This document shows positions 9,420 to 19,558 of a stretch of 64,000 nt of DNA, piece after piece (the first letter of the stretch is position 1; each line of letters starts with the position of its first letter). The notes below the pieces were generated by a model that was not told the origin of the DNA, searched no databases, and saw only the letters and a program-made list of their open reading frames with translations. Origin of the DNA: an uncultured Oscillibacter sp. (GTDB lineage Bacteria > Bacillota > Clostridia > Oscillospirales > Oscillospiraceae); assembly GCA_900544615.1 (NCBI GenBank), contig UQVS01000009.1, positions 35,568-99,567 on the forward strand, read 5' to 3'. Both the position numbers and the translations under genes were made by a program.

Positions 9420-9493
9420 GGGAAACACTCCTTATCGTGATATTGCGCGGGCTGCCTTGAAAAAGCGCCGCCGCGCGTTCGTTCATTGGGATG

Positions 9494-9522
9494 ATTGTAG
9501 CATGACCACGAAAAAAAGGCAA
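9494..9522 (-). promoter_or_regulatory. Sigma-A-type promoter for the DUF1643 gene
   Basis: On the minus strand a -35 TTGCCT (9517-9522) and -10 TACAAT (9494-9499) are separated by 17 bases, about 75 bases before the DUF1643 start. Confidence 0.65.
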
Positions 9523-9587
9523 TCGGGTCTATATTTGGCGGCGGCTTTGTGGTAAGATAAAAATAGAATTGACTGCGGGAGGATACT

Positions 9588-12500
9588 ATGCTGACGATTT
9601 TGATCGGCCGTGCCAAAACGGGAAAATCGGATCAGGTGCTGCGGCGGATGGCGGAGCTGGGGGAACGTAGCCGCCAAATCCTGCTGGTGCCGGAACACGC
9701 CTCCCATCAGGCGGAAGTGGATGTCTGCCGCGCCTGCGGCGACACGGCCAGCCGCCATGCAGAGGTACTGAGCTTCCGGCGTCTCAGCGAGCGGGTGCTG
9801 AGCATCACAGGTGGAATTGCCGATGTGACGCTGGATAACGGAGGCAAGCTGCTGACTTTGCAGCGGGCGCTGCTGGAAACGGCCCCGCAGCTGACGGTGT
9901 ATCGGAAGCCGTCCCAGAAGGTGGGCTTTCTGGAACAGATGCTGTCCCTGTTTGACGAGCTGCGGTGCTATGAGGTGACACCGGAGGTCCTTTATCAGCA
10001 GGCGCAGGACATCGGAGGGGCTACCCACGACAAGCTGACGGATCTCAGCCTGCTTTACGCTGCCTACGAAGCGCGGCTCTGCCGTCCTGGTCTGGATGCG
10101 CGGGATCGGATGACCAAGCTCTGCGACCATCTGGAGGAGTCCGGCTATGTGCGGGACAAGGATCTCTTTATCGACGGCTTTACCTACTTCAATGCACAGG
10201 AGCGCCGTGCGCTGGCGGTGTTTCTGCGGCAGGCGCGGTCTGTGACGGTCACGCTGCTGGGAGAGGTCAACAGCCGGGAAGAGATCTTTGCGCCGACGCT
10301 GAAGACTATGGAAATGCTGGAACGGCTGGCAAAGCAGGAAAACTGCCCTGTAATGGTAGAGAACTTGACAAGTTCTGATACATCTGCTCTTGGACATCTG
10401 GAACAGCACTTTTTCGGTGAAAATCTGCCCTATGAGGGCAGCGGCGCCTCTGTCCGGCTCCGGGAGGCGTCTGCCGTTTATTCCGAAGTGGAGCAGACGG
10501 CTGCCGATATCCGGCGGCTGCTGGCAGCGGGGAAGTGCCGCTGCCGGGACATTACGGTGGCGGCCCGGAATATGGGAGACTATATGGGTACCATCGAAAC
10601 AGTATTCGAGCGGTACGGGATCCCGGCCTATCTCAGCCGCCGCAGCGACATTCTGGAAAAGCCGGTGCTGAGCCTGCTGACCGGGGTGCTGGCCTCCATT
10701 TCCAACGGCTATGAGTATGAGGATATGTTCCGCTGGCTGAAAACCGGCTTGGCGGGTCTGACCCCGGAGGAATGTGACCTGCTGGAAAACTATGTCCTGA
10801 AATGGGAGATCCATGGCCAGATGTGGCTGCGGGACGTGGACTGGACGGAAAACCCGGACGGCTACGGTGCGCCGTGGAATGAGCTGCGGCAGAACCGGCT
10901 GAATCAGGTGAACGAACTGCGCCGCCGGGTGCGCGGCCCTCTGAGCCGTCTGGCGGAGGGCCTGAAGGCCGGGACAACGGCCCGGACCTATGTGGAAGCC
11001 CTGTACGGGTTTATGGAGGAGCTTCATCTGGAAGCAGCGTTGACGGAGCGGATGCACCGGCAGGCGGATGCGGGACGGATGCAGGAGGCGGAGGAAACCG
11101 CCCAGCTGTGGGAAATCCTCTGCGGCGTGCTGGATCAGTTTGTGGAGATTCTGGGGGAGGAGCATCTGACCGGCGATGAATTTGAGCGGCTGTTCCGGCT
11201 GGTGCTGACCCAGTACAGCGTGGGGACGATCCCCGTATCACTGGATCAGGTGTCCGTCAGCGAGATTACCCGAAATGACCGGCACACCACAAAGTATCTG
11301 TTTCTGCTGGGCGCTAACGACCATGTGCTGCCGGATCCCGGCCAGAGCGGCGGCCTGCTGAATGAGGACGACCGGCAGGAGCTGGCTCTCCGGGGAATTG
11401 AGCTGGCCCCCAGCGGCATGGAGCGGATGGGCGTGGAGCTGCAAAATCTCTATGCGGCGCTGGCCCAGCCCACCGAAGGACTGACGGTGAGCTACCCGGT
11501 GACGGATGTCTCCGGCAGCGAACTGCGTCCGGCTTTTGTAGTGGAGCGGCTGCGGAAGCTGTTCCCGGATTTGCAGATGGAGCGGGAATCTTCCGGCAAG
11601 GAATATCGCCTTACAGCGCTTGCCCCGGCACTGGAAACGGCAGGGCAGCGGCGGAACAGCACCCTCTGGCAGTACTTCCGGCAGGACCCGGATACGGCCC
11701 GGCGGCTGGACGCTATGGAGTACGCGGCGGCTGCCCGGCGGGGCAGCTTGTCGCCTGCCGCCGTCCGGGCTGTTTACGGCCAGCGGATCTCCATGACCGC
11801 TTCCCGGCTGGAACGGATCCGCTCCTGCCATTTTGCCTATTTCATGGAATACGGCCTGCGGGCGAAGCCGCGGGAACCGGCGGCCTTTGACGCGCCGCAG
11901 ATCGGTACGTTCCTGCACTATCTGCTGGAAAACGTGACGCGGGACGTGCTGGCGCAGGGGGGCTTTGCCGCTGTGGACAATGACCGGCTGCATGGCCTTG
12001 TACGGCAGTATATCGACCAGTATGCGGCGCAGGAGCTGCACAATTTCCAGAATCGGAACGCCCGGTTCCAGTACCTGTTCCGGCGGCTGCGGAACACGGC
12101 CTATGCGGTCATTGATCAGGTGGCGGAGGAACTGCGGCACTCCGACTTCATTCCCATGGCCTTTGAGCTGTCCTTCGGCGGGAAGGACGGAACTCTGCCG
12201 GCGGTTACCATCTCTCAGCCGGACGGCGAGCTGCGGGTGGGCGGCAAGGTGGACCGCGTGGACGGCTGGATCAGGGACGACAAGCTTTACCTGCGGGTAG
12301 TGGACTACAAGTCCGGCAAAAAGAAGTTTGATCTGGCCAACGTCCGCATGGGACTGGATATCCAGATGCTGCTGTACCTCTTTGCTCTGCAAAAAGAGGG
12401 AAAGCGGTATTTCGGCCGGGAGATCGAGCCGGCGGGTGTGCTGTACCTTCCGGCACGGGACGAGATCCTGAGTATGGAGCGGAATGTGACCCCGGAAGCG

Positions 12501-12917
12501 CTGGAAAAGGAACGGGAAAAGACGCTGAAGCGCTCCGGTCTGCTGCTGGGGGAGCCGCAGGTGCTTCAGGCCATGGAACACGAGGCTCTGACGGAGCCGC
12601 ACTATCTGCCCCTGCGGGTGAACAGAAGCGGAGATCTTTCCGGCAGCATCGCCTCCGCCGCCCAGCTGGGCAGGCTGGGTAATTATGTGGACAGGCTGCT
12701 GCGCCAGATCTCCGCAGAACTGCACAGCGGCAATATCGACGCCGATCCCTGCTGCCACAGTGAGGAGGACAGCCAGTGCCGCTTCTGCGACTGGGCGTCG
12801 GCGTGCCATTTCCGGGACGGGCAGGACCGGGATCATCTGCGGTATATTCTGCCGGTGAAGCCGGAGGAATTCTGGCAGGAGCTTGAGGAAGGAGGCGGCG
12901 AGCCATGGCAAAACTGA
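9588..12917 (+). CDS. addB: ATP-dependent nuclease subunit B (AddB)
   Basis: AddB pairs with AddA to process double-strand breaks for RecA loading, the Firmicutes counterpart of RecBCD. The N-terminal Walker A-like GRAKTGKS is at 6-13. The C-terminal nuclease has the metal-binding VVDYKSGKK with Asp906 and Lys908. Four cysteines of the family's iron-sulphur staple are present: Cys747, then Cys1064, Cys1067 and Cys1073 (C-x2-C-x5-C). The 1109-residue length is normal. ATG 9588 follows GGGAGG. The last 13 bases overlap addA, so the two subunits are translationally coupled. Confidence 0.96.
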   Translation: MLTILIGRAKTGKSDQVLRRMAELGERSRQILLVPEHASHQAEVDVCRACGDTASRHAEVLSFRRLSERVLSITGGIADVTLDNGGKLLTLQRALLETAPQLTVYRKPSQKVGFLEQMLSLFDELRCYEVTPEVLYQQAQDIGGATHDKLTDLSLLYAAYEARLCRPGLDARDRMTKLCDHLEESGYVRDKDLFIDGFTYFNAQERRALAVFLRQARSVTVTLLGEVNSREEIFAPTLKTMEMLERLAKQENCPVMVENLTSSDTSALGHLEQHFFGENLPYEGSGASVRLREASAVYSEVEQTAADIRRLLAAGKCRCRDITVAARNMGDYMGTIETVFERYGIPAYLSRRSDILEKPVLSLLTGVLASISNGYEYEDMFRWLKTGLAGLTPEECDLLENYVLKWEIHGQMWLRDVDWTENPDGYGAPWNELRQNRLNQVNELRRRVRGPLSRLAEGLKAGTTARTYVEALYGFMEELHLEAALTERMHRQADAGRMQEAEETAQLWEILCGVLDQFVEILGEEHLTGDEFERLFRLVLTQYSVGTIPVSLDQVSVSEITRNDRHTTKYLFLLGANDHVLPDPGQSGGLLNEDDRQELALRGIELAPSGMERMGVELQNLYAALAQPTEGLTVSYPVTDVSGSELRPAFVVERLRKLFPDLQMERESSGKEYRLTALAPALETAGQRRNSTLWQYFRQDPDTARRLDAMEYAAAARRGSLSPAAVRAVYGQRISMTASRLERIRSCHFAYFMEYGLRAKPREPAAFDAPQIGTFLHYLLENVTRDVLAQGGFAAVDNDRLHGLVRQYIDQYAAQELHNFQNRNARFQYLFRRLRNTAYAVIDQVAEELRHSDFIPMAFELSFGGKDGTLPAVTISQPDGELRVGGKVDRVDGWIRDDKLYLRVVDYKSGKKKFDLANVRMGLDIQMLLYLFALQKEGKRYFGREIEPAGVLYLPARDEILSMERNVTPEALEKEREKTLKRSGLLLGEPQVLQAMEHEALTEPHYLPLRVNRSGDLSGSIASAAQLGRLGNYVDRLLRQISAELHSGNIDADPCCHSEEDSQCRFCDWASACHFRDGQDRDHLRYILPVKPEEFWQELEEGGGEPWQN

Positions 12918-15900
12918 ACCTGACGGAGCAGCAGCAGGCGGCGGTGGAAAACCGCGGCGGCAGCCTGCTGGTGTCCGCCGCCGCCGGTTCCGGCAAAACC
13001 AAAGTGCTGGTGGAGCGGCTGTTTCGGTATGTGACAGAGGATCACTGCCACGTTGACGATTTCCTCATCATCACCTATACCAAAGCCGCCGCTGCCGAGC
13101 TGCGGAGCAAGATCGCCGCAGAGCTGTCCAAACGGCTGGCGGAAGCGCCCGGCGACCGGCATCTCCGCAGCCAGCTGCTGCGGGTCTATCAGGCGGACAT
13201 CAAAACCGTGGACGCGTTCTGCACGGCGCTGCTGCGGGAAAATACCCATCTGTTGGCCCATGAAGGAGAACGCTATACCCTGACGCCGGACTTCCGGGTG
13301 TTGGACGAAAACGACGCGGGGCTTCTGCGGCAGCGGGTGCTGGATCGGGTGCTGAGCCGGTTTTATGAGGAACTGGACGAAGGCGGCGCCCTGCTGGCAG
13401 ATACGCTGGGAGCCGGACGGGATGACAGCGCGCTGGCGGCGCTGGTGCTGGAAACCTATGAAAAGCTCCAGAGCCACGCCTATCCGGCTGTTTGGCTGGA
13501 AAAGAACCGGGCCGTCTGGGAGAACTGCGGCGGTGATTTCAACGAGACACCCTATGCCGCCGAACTGCTGACGGGAATCCGGCGGAAGGCGTTCCACCAC
13601 ATGATGTCCCTGCGGAAAGCGGCGCTGTCCACGGCGGATGGAGACCTTTACAAAGGATACGGCGAGAAATTCCTGACGGCCAGCCGCAGCTTTGCGCCGC
13701 TGGCGGCAGCCTGGAATTGGGAATCCGCGCATGATTCCTTTGAACATCTGGAATTTCCGCGGCTTATTACCCCCAGAGGGATGAAGGACGACCCGGAGGT
13801 TCTGCGGCTGAAAAAGCTGTGGGAGAGCGCCAAAGATACGGTGAAGAAGCTGGAGAGCATTCTGTCCGTCAGCGGGGAGGAGGCTATGGAGGATCTGCGG
13901 ACCATGGCTCCGGCCATGACGGCGCTTCTGCGGCTGACAGCGGACTTTTCAGACGCCTATCGGCGGGAAAAGCTGCGGATGAACTGCGCCGATTTCTCCG
14001 ATCAGGAGCATCTGGCGCTGGAACTGCTGGTGTCCGGGGATGGCGGCCCCACTCCGCTGGGCCGTCAGGTGGCGGGCCGCTACCGGGAAATTCTGGTGGA
14101 CGAGTATCAGGATACCAACGAGGTGCAGAACGCCATCTTCCGGGCGGTGTCCCGCGAGGGGCAGAACCTCTTTACTGTGGGGGACGTAAAGCAGAGCATC
14201 TATCGCTTCCGGCTGGCGGATCCCACCATTTTCCTTGACAAGTATAAGCGCTTTGCACCGGCTGAAACTGCTGCGGATGGGGAGGAACGGAAAATCCTGC
14301 TGTCCAGGAACTTCCGCTCCCGGCAGGAGATTCTGGACGCAGCCAACTTTATCTTCTCCGGCATCCTGTCTGTGGACATGGGGGAGATGGAATACGGGGA
14401 GGAGGAATCCCTCCATTTCGGCGCGGCCTATTATCCGCCCCGGACAGACTGCGATACGGAATTTCATCTGATCTCCGCCCGGCAGAAATCGGCGGCGGAG
14501 GATCGCCCTGTAAAAAAACTGCTGGCGGAGGCGCGATTTACGGCAGGGCGCATCCGGCAGCTGCTGGACGGCGGGTACCCCGTCACCGGCGAGGACGGCG
14601 CTCTGCGGCCCTGCCGCCCGGAGGATATTGTGATCCTGATGCGCTCCCCCGGCAGCCGGGCCGCCACCTTTGCACAGGCGATGGCGGAGCAGGGAATCCC
14701 CTGCTCCTTTGAGGAGAGCGGCAGCTTTTTTGAGAGCATGGAAATCGCGGTAACGCTGTCACTGCTGGAGATCATCGACAATCCCCGGCAGGATGTGCCG
14801 CTGATTTCCGTGCTGCGGTCGCCGGTGTTCGGCTTTGTGCCGGACCGGCTGGCGGAGATCCGCAGCCATGACCGGGACGGTGATTTTTATGACGCCCTGC
14901 TGGCAGACGGTGGGGAGGATGTGCAATCCTTTCTGTCCACCCTGTCCGCCCTGCGGGAAGCGGCGGGGGACATGAGCGTGTGCCGCCTGCTGTGGCATCT
15001 TTACAATACGCTGGATCTGCTGGGCATTTTCGGCGCGATGGACGAGGGTACCGCCCGGCAGGAAAATCTGATTGCCCTGACCCGCCATGCTGAGCGCTTT
15101 GAAAGCAGCGGCTACCGGGGACTGTTTGCCTTCATTACCCAGCTGCGGCGGCTGATGGAGGCCGGAGAAGCGCCGGAGGTGAAGATCTCCAGCGGCGCAG
15201 GCGGCGTGCAGCTGATGAGTATTCACAAGTCCAAGGGCCTGGAATTTCCTATCGTATTTCTCTGTGATCTGGATCATGCCTTTTCCCGGCAGGACTTTGA
15301 CACCCCGGTGCTGGTGCATCCTGCGCTGGGCCTTGGCCCCCGGTGCATCGACCTGAAGCGAAAGATCCGCTATCCCACCATGGCAAGGCTGGCGCTGGAA
15401 GAAAAGCTCCGCCGGGAAAATCTGGCGGAGGAGCAGCGGGTGCTGTATGTGGCCATGACCCGTCCCAAGGAGAAGCTGATTCTGGTGGACGCCATGTACC
15501 ATGCGGAGACTCGGCTGAAAAAGCTGACCGCTGCTGCAGGTTTTCCCGTCATGCCGGAGGTGGTGGCGGAGGGAAAATGCTTCGGCGACTGGATTCTGCT
15601 GCCGCTGCTGTGCCGCCCGGAAGCGGCACCGCTGCGGGAACTGGCCGGGATGGATGCAGATGAGCTGTACACAGGAAATACCAGCCCGTGGCAAATATTT
15701 TTGCATGACAGCAACGATTTCGCTGAAGCGCCCCGGCAAAGCAGACCGGAAGCACAAAACAAGACGGAAACAGGGACTTTTGACCCGTCGGTGATGCTGT
15801 TCCAGTACCCCTATCAACGGGAAACCCTGCTGCCGGCCAAGCTGACGGCCACCCAGCTGAAGGGCCGGACGCTGGATGAGGAGATTGCGGAAAACGCCTA

Positions 15901-16465
15901 TCATACTCCCTATATCCGCCCGCTGGTTCGGCCCAGATTCCGGCGGACGGAGAAGGGACTTACCCCGGCAGAGCGGGGAACTGCCACCCACTTGGTGCTG
16001 CAATATCTGGATTTGCGGAACCCGAATGTGCCGGAACAGGTAGAGCGGCTGAAACTGGAGGCCAAGCTGACGCCGGAGCAGGCGGCGGCTGTTGACATCC
16101 CTGCATTGAAGCGGTTTCTTGCATCTCCGCTGGCGGAGGAGCTGCGGAACGCCGGGGCTGTGGAGCGGGAATACCGCTTTACGGTGCTGATGGATGCAAA
16201 GGACTATGATCCGGCGGCGCTGGGGGAGGACGCCATTCTTTTACAAGGCGTGGTGGACTGCTGGTTCGAGACGCCGGACGGCATCGTGGTGGTGGATTTC
16301 AAGACCGACCATGTGCAGACGGATGAAGAGGTTGCCCGGCACGCGGAGCTGTACCGGGGACAGCTGGCGGCGTACTCGCTGGCGCTGAGCCGGGTGCTGG
16401 GGAAGCCAGTGGTGCGGAAGGCACTGTACTTCCTACAGGTTGGAAAAACCGTGGAAATGGCTTGA
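12905..16465 (+). CDS. addA: ATP-dependent helicase/nuclease subunit A (AddA)
   Basis: UvrD-family helicase plus RecB-type nuclease, partner of AddB. Visible motifs: Q-motif region LTEQQQAAV at 6-14, Walker A AAAGSGKT at 25-32, helicase motif II VDEYQDTN near 398-405, the helicase region MSIHKSKGLEFP near 770, VAMTRPKEKL near 850, and the C-terminal nuclease VVDFKTDHV near 1129-1137. At 1186 residues it is full length. No clear terminator is seen before the rpmE promoter. Confidence 0.97.
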   Translation: MAKLNLTEQQQAAVENRGGSLLVSAAAGSGKTKVLVERLFRYVTEDHCHVDDFLIITYTKAAAAELRSKIAAELSKRLAEAPGDRHLRSQLLRVYQADIKTVDAFCTALLRENTHLLAHEGERYTLTPDFRVLDENDAGLLRQRVLDRVLSRFYEELDEGGALLADTLGAGRDDSALAALVLETYEKLQSHAYPAVWLEKNRAVWENCGGDFNETPYAAELLTGIRRKAFHHMMSLRKAALSTADGDLYKGYGEKFLTASRSFAPLAAAWNWESAHDSFEHLEFPRLITPRGMKDDPEVLRLKKLWESAKDTVKKLESILSVSGEEAMEDLRTMAPAMTALLRLTADFSDAYRREKLRMNCADFSDQEHLALELLVSGDGGPTPLGRQVAGRYREILVDEYQDTNEVQNAIFRAVSREGQNLFTVGDVKQSIYRFRLADPTIFLDKYKRFAPAETAADGEERKILLSRNFRSRQEILDAANFIFSGILSVDMGEMEYGEEESLHFGAAYYPPRTDCDTEFHLISARQKSAAEDRPVKKLLAEARFTAGRIRQLLDGGYPVTGEDGALRPCRPEDIVILMRSPGSRAATFAQAMAEQGIPCSFEESGSFFESMEIAVTLSLLEIIDNPRQDVPLISVLRSPVFGFVPDRLAEIRSHDRDGDFYDALLADGGEDVQSFLSTLSALREAAGDMSVCRLLWHLYNTLDLLGIFGAMDEGTARQENLIALTRHAERFESSGYRGLFAFITQLRRLMEAGEAPEVKISSGAGGVQLMSIHKSKGLEFPIVFLCDLDHAFSRQDFDTPVLVHPALGLGPRCIDLKRKIRYPTMARLALEEKLRRENLAEEQRVLYVAMTRPKEKLILVDAMYHAETRLKKLTAAAGFPVMPEVVAEGKCFGDWILLPLLCRPEAAPLRELAGMDADELYTGNTSPWQIFLHDSNDFAEAPRQSRPEAQNKTETGTFDPSVMLFQYPYQRETLLPAKLTATQLKGRTLDEEIAENAYHTPYIRPLVRPRFRRTEKGLTPAERGTATHLVLQYLDLRNPNVPEQVERLKLEAKLTPEQAAAVDIPALKRFLASPLAEELRNAGAVEREYRFTVLMDAKDYDPAALGEDAILLQGVVDCWFETPDGIVVVDFKTDHVQTDEEVARHAELYRGQLAAYSLALSRVLGKPVVRKALYFLQVGKTVEMA

Positions 16466-16501
16466 TTTTTCAAAATTTTCGGGGATTCGCAGAAAAAATG
16501 C

Positions 16502-16530
16502 TTGCAATCTTTCCGGTAATATGATATGCT
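16502..16530 (+). promoter_or_regulatory. Sigma-A-type promoter for rpmE
   Basis: -35 TTGCAA (16502-16507) and -10 TATGCT (16525-16530), 17-base spacer. It leaves a leader of about 60 bases before the rpmE start. Confidence 0.7.
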
Positions 16531-16598
16531 AACTTAGCTTTTGTGGGGTGAAAGCTCCTCAGAGGTAGTTTTGTACCAGAAAGAGGTGAACGAGAGCA

Positions 16599-16802
16599 AT
16601 GAAGGAAGGAATCCATCCCAATTATCAGCAGACTACGATTACTTGCGCCTGCGGTAATGTGATTGAGACAGGTTCTACCAAGAGTGATATCAAGGTGGAA
16701 GTCTGCTCGAAGTGTCACCCCTTCTTCACTGGCAAGCAGAAGCTGGTCGATACCGGCGGACGCGTGGCCAAGTTCAATAAGAAGTTCGGTCTGGATAAGT
16801 AA
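16599..16802 (+). CDS. rpmE: Ribosomal protein bL31, zinc-binding form
   Basis: Large-subunit ribosomal protein L31, 67 residues. It keeps the zinc ligands of the C+ form: CACG near 17-20 and CSKC near 37-40, with the family's HPFFTGKQK and GRVAKFNKKFG. It is a single-gene unit between its own promoter and terminator. In Bacillus the C+ form is replaced by a cysteine-free paralogue under zinc starvation; no such paralogue is in this window. Confidence 0.97.
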   Translation: MKEGIHPNYQQTTITCACGNVIETGSTKSDIKVEVCSKCHPFFTGKQKLVDTGGRVAKFNKKFGLDK

Positions 16803-16826
16803 AGTCCTTACACTTCGTCACATTCT

Positions 16827-16860
16827 GCGGTGGTCTGCTTTGACAGACCACCGCTTTTTT
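16827..16860 (+). terminator. Rho-independent terminator after rpmE
   Basis: An 11-base-pair stem (GCGGTGGTCTG at 16827-16837 with its complement at 16844-16854) is followed by six T. Confidence 0.92.
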
Positions 16861-16861
16861 A

Positions 16862-16889
16862 TTGCATTTTTCCGGAAATCGGATATACT
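16862..16889 (+). promoter_or_regulatory. Sigma-A-type promoter for hflX
   Basis: -35 TTGCAT (16862-16867) and -10 TATACT (16884-16889), 16-base spacer, directly after the rpmE terminator and about 60 bases before hflX. Confidence 0.65.
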
Positions 16890-16952
16890 GGACAAAGAAA
16901 TGTGATTTGGAGCGGTCAATCCGCCGTTCCATCATAATAAGGAGAGACACAT

Positions 16953-18248
16953 TTGCTGCAAAAAGAAGAAATTCGGGACAATGTGGTGCTGGTGGGGCTG
17001 AATTCCCCGGTTCTCAAGGAGGACAGCGCCACGGAAGAGAGCATGGATGAGCTGGCCGCGCTGGTGGAAACCGCTGGGGGCGAGGCAGTGGGCATCATCC
17101 TTCAGAACCGGCCGTCCCCGGACCCCCGCACGTTTATTGGCGAGGGTAAGGTGGCGGAGGTACAGCTGTACTGCGAGAACACCGGAGCGGATATGGTGAT
17201 CTTCGATAATGACCTGTCCCCCTCCCAGCAGCGGGTGCTGACGGAGCTGCTGGGCGTGCAGGTGCTGGACCGCTGCGGCCTGATTCTGGACATTTTCGCC
17301 CAGCGGGCCAAGACCAAGGAGGGCCGATTGCAGGTGGAGCTGGCGCAGTACCGCTATCTGCTGCCCCGGCTGATCGGTATGTGGAGCCATCTGGAACGGC
17401 AGGGCGGCACCAGCGGCAAAGGCCCCATCGGCTCCAAAGGCCCCGGTGAGACCCAGCTGGAAACCGACCGCCGCCTCATCAACAAGAAGATCGACAAGAT
17501 CCGGGCGGATCTGGAGGAGGTGCGCCGGGTACGGGCCACCCAGCGCCAGCAGCGACAGAAAAACGAGATCCCGGTGGTAGCCATTGTGGGCTACACCAAC
17601 GCGGGGAAATCCACCCTGCTCAATCAGCTGACGGGAGCATCTATCCCGGCCAATAATCGCCTGTTCGACACGCTGGATACCACCAGCCGCCTCCTGACGG
17701 TCAGCGACACGCTGGACGTGGTGATCTCCGATACGGTGGGCTTTATCCGCAAGCTGCCCCACCAGCTGGTGGAGGCATTCAAAGCCACGCTGGAGGAGCT
17801 GGAGTACGCCGACCTGCTGCTCCACGTCATCGACGTGTCCAACCCGGAATGGCAGCATCAGGCGGAAGTCGTGGAAAACCTGATCGTGGAGCTGGGGGCC
17901 AGCGGGATTCCCCGGATCGACGTATTCAATAAGTGCGACTGCGTGGAGGCCGGAGATCTCCGGCCCCACGGCGAGGATATCTGCTCCATTTCCGCCCGCA
18001 CCGGCGAGGGTGTGGAGCGTCTGCTGGAGATGATCGACCGGCGGCTGGACAAGGGAAGCCGCCGGGTGCGGATACACCTGCCCTACGATAAAGGTGGCCT
18101 GCTGGATATGCTGTACCGGGAGGCCAGGGTGGAAGCGGTGGAATACAGCGAGACCATTGACGTAACGGCCATGTGTCCCCCCAGAGTGCTGGGACAGATC
18201 GCGGCGTATACAACGGACTGGGCGCCGCCGAAAGAGGACTGGGAATGA
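16953..18248 (+). CDS. hflX: GTPase HflX
   Basis: Ribosome-associated GTPase that splits stalled or idle 70S ribosomes, notably under heat or antibiotic stress. An N-terminal HflX domain precedes a glycine-rich linker (SKGPGETQLETDRR near 164-177). The G domain has G1 GYTNAGKST near 213-221 and G3-like DTVGF near 258-262. The G4 position reads FNKCD near 325-329, as in the family. The start is TTG at 16953, chosen because AAGGAG lies eight bases upstream and the family N-terminal domain begins here. At 431 residues it fits. The stop overlaps the GNAT start (ATGA). Confidence 0.95.
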   Translation: MLQKEEIRDNVVLVGLNSPVLKEDSATEESMDELAALVETAGGEAVGIILQNRPSPDPRTFIGEGKVAEVQLYCENTGADMVIFDNDLSPSQQRVLTELLGVQVLDRCGLILDIFAQRAKTKEGRLQVELAQYRYLLPRLIGMWSHLERQGGTSGKGPIGSKGPGETQLETDRRLINKKIDKIRADLEEVRRVRATQRQQRQKNEIPVVAIVGYTNAGKSTLLNQLTGASIPANNRLFDTLDTTSRLLTVSDTLDVVISDTVGFIRKLPHQLVEAFKATLEELEYADLLLHVIDVSNPEWQHQAEVVENLIVELGASGIPRIDVFNKCDCVEAGDLRPHGEDICSISARTGEGVERLLEMIDRRLDKGSRRVRIHLPYDKGGLLDMLYREARVEAVEYSETIDVTAMCPPRVLGQIAAYTTDWAPPKEDWE

Positions 18249-18805
18249 AAACACTGGAAACGGCGCGCCTGCTTCTGACGCCGTGGCGGGAGGAGGATGC
18301 CGAAGCCTTGTATGCGTTGGCGTCCGACCCGGACATCGGCCCCATGTGCGGCTGGGAGCCGCATAGAAGCGTGGAGGACAGCCGCCGGATCATCCGGGAC
18401 GTTTTCAGTGCGCCGGAGGTCTGCGCCATTCTGAGCCGGGAGAGCGGAACGCTGCTGGGGGCCGTCGGGTTTCAGCCGCCGTCGGAGATGTTCCCGGAGC
18501 TGCCTGCCACCCGCCAGCGGGAGTTGGGTTATTGGCTGGGCCGGGCCTACTGGGGACACGGGATCATGCCGGAAGCGGTGCAGGCGCTGCTGCGGTACGG
18601 CTTCGGGGAGTTGAAGCTGGAAGCCGTCTGGTGTTCCCACTACGATTGGAACCGCCAGTCCAGACGGGTGATTGAAAAGTGCGGTTTCCGCTATCAGTTT
18701 ACAAAAAAGACGACGAACGTCATGAACGCCACCCACGAAACGGTATTCTATGCCCTGAAACGGGAAGAATGGGATTCCCTGCACGGAAAAAAGGAGTTTG
18801 TATGA
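18245..18805 (+). CDS. GNAT-family N-acetyltransferase (RimJ/RimL-like)
   Basis: 186-residue acetyltransferase. The start ETARLLLTPWREEDAEAL is typical of RimJ/RimL-type enzymes acting on protein or small-molecule amines with acetyl-CoA. The acetyl-CoA region is seen as ELGYWLGRAYWGHGIMPEA near 93-111 and the family C-terminus as NRQSRRVIEKCGF near 138-150. ATG 18245 overlaps the hflX stop and the gene's own stop overlaps the next start, so the three genes form a tight operon. The substrate is unknown. Confidence 0.88.
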   Translation: MKTLETARLLLTPWREEDAEALYALASDPDIGPMCGWEPHRSVEDSRRIIRDVFSAPEVCAILSRESGTLLGAVGFQPPSEMFPELPATRQRELGYWLGRAYWGHGIMPEAVQALLRYGFGELKLEAVWCSHYDWNRQSRRVIEKCGFRYQFTKKTTNVMNATHETVFYALKREEWDSLHGKKEFV

Positions 18806-19440
18806 CAGAGTACATCGTTCCGTATCAGGACGCTGAAAGCGAATTTACGGAAAAGCGCTCCCGATTCATCACCCATCTCTATCAGGTGAAGACGGAAGCG
18901 GAGGCCCGCACCCGCATTGAGGAGATGAAAAAGAAATACTACGACGCCCGGCATAACTGCTGGTGCTATCTTCTCCGGGAGGGCGGCGTGGTCCGCTATT
19001 CCGATGACGGTGAGCCGCAGGGGACGGCGGGACAGCCCATGCTGAACGTGTTTCAGCGGCAGGAGGTCTGGAATGTCTGCTGCATTGTGACCCGCTACTT
19101 CGGCGGCGTTCTGCTGGGGGCGGGAGGGCTGACCCGCGCCTATACAAAGGGAGCGGCTGATGCGCTGTCCGCTGCAGGAATCGCCCGGATGGGTCTGTGG
19201 ACGCTGTGGAATGTCCCCTGTACCTATCCGCTGCTGGAGCGGATGAAATTAGAGGCGGCCGCCGCCGGCGGCGTGATCCGGGATGCGGAATACGGCGCAG
19301 ACATCACCCTCCGGGTGGCATTTCCCGCCGGGGCCGCGGAAACGTTCCAGCTCCGGCTGACGGAGCTTTCCGCCGGGAGTCTGACCATGACGGCGGCAGG
19401 GGAGGAGTTCCTGCCCGGACCGCGGGAAGAGGCCAACTGA
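18802..19440 (+). CDS. YigZ/IMPACT-family protein
   Basis: Conserved protein of the YigZ (YvyE) family with an N-terminal IMPACT domain (homologous to eukaryotic IMPACT, a regulator of Gcn2) and a C-terminal EF-G-like fold. Visible: KSRFITHL-type start near 17, HNCWCYLLREGG near 52-63, SDDGEPQGTAGQPML near 69-83 and VTRYFGGVLLGAGGL near 98-112. ATG 18802 lies in an ATGA overlap with the acetyltransferase. 212 residues is standard. A role in translation stress is inferred from the fold and from hflX upstream. Confidence 0.9.
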   Translation: MTEYIVPYQDAESEFTEKRSRFITHLYQVKTEAEARTRIEEMKKKYYDARHNCWCYLLREGGVVRYSDDGEPQGTAGQPMLNVFQRQEVWNVCCIVTRYFGGVLLGAGGLTRAYTKGAADALSAAGIARMGLWTLWNVPCTYPLLERMKLEAAAAGGVIRDAEYGADITLRVAFPAGAAETFQLRLTELSAGSLTMTAAGEEFLPGPREEAN

Positions 19441-19489
19441 CAAAAACCATGGTTTTTCGGTGTTTCGCCTGAAACCACCGCGATTTTTC

Positions 19490-19518
19490 TTGCATTTTCC
19501 ACAGATGCTCTGTATAAT
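19490..19518 (+). promoter_or_regulatory. Sigma-A-type promoter for glnS
   Basis: -35 TTGCAT (19490-19495) and a perfect -10 TATAAT (19513-19518) at 17 bases. Transcription would start about 35 bases before glnS. Confidence 0.78.
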
Positions 19519-19558
19519 GCAGGGTTATGATAGACTTTTACAGGAAGGACTGACAGCA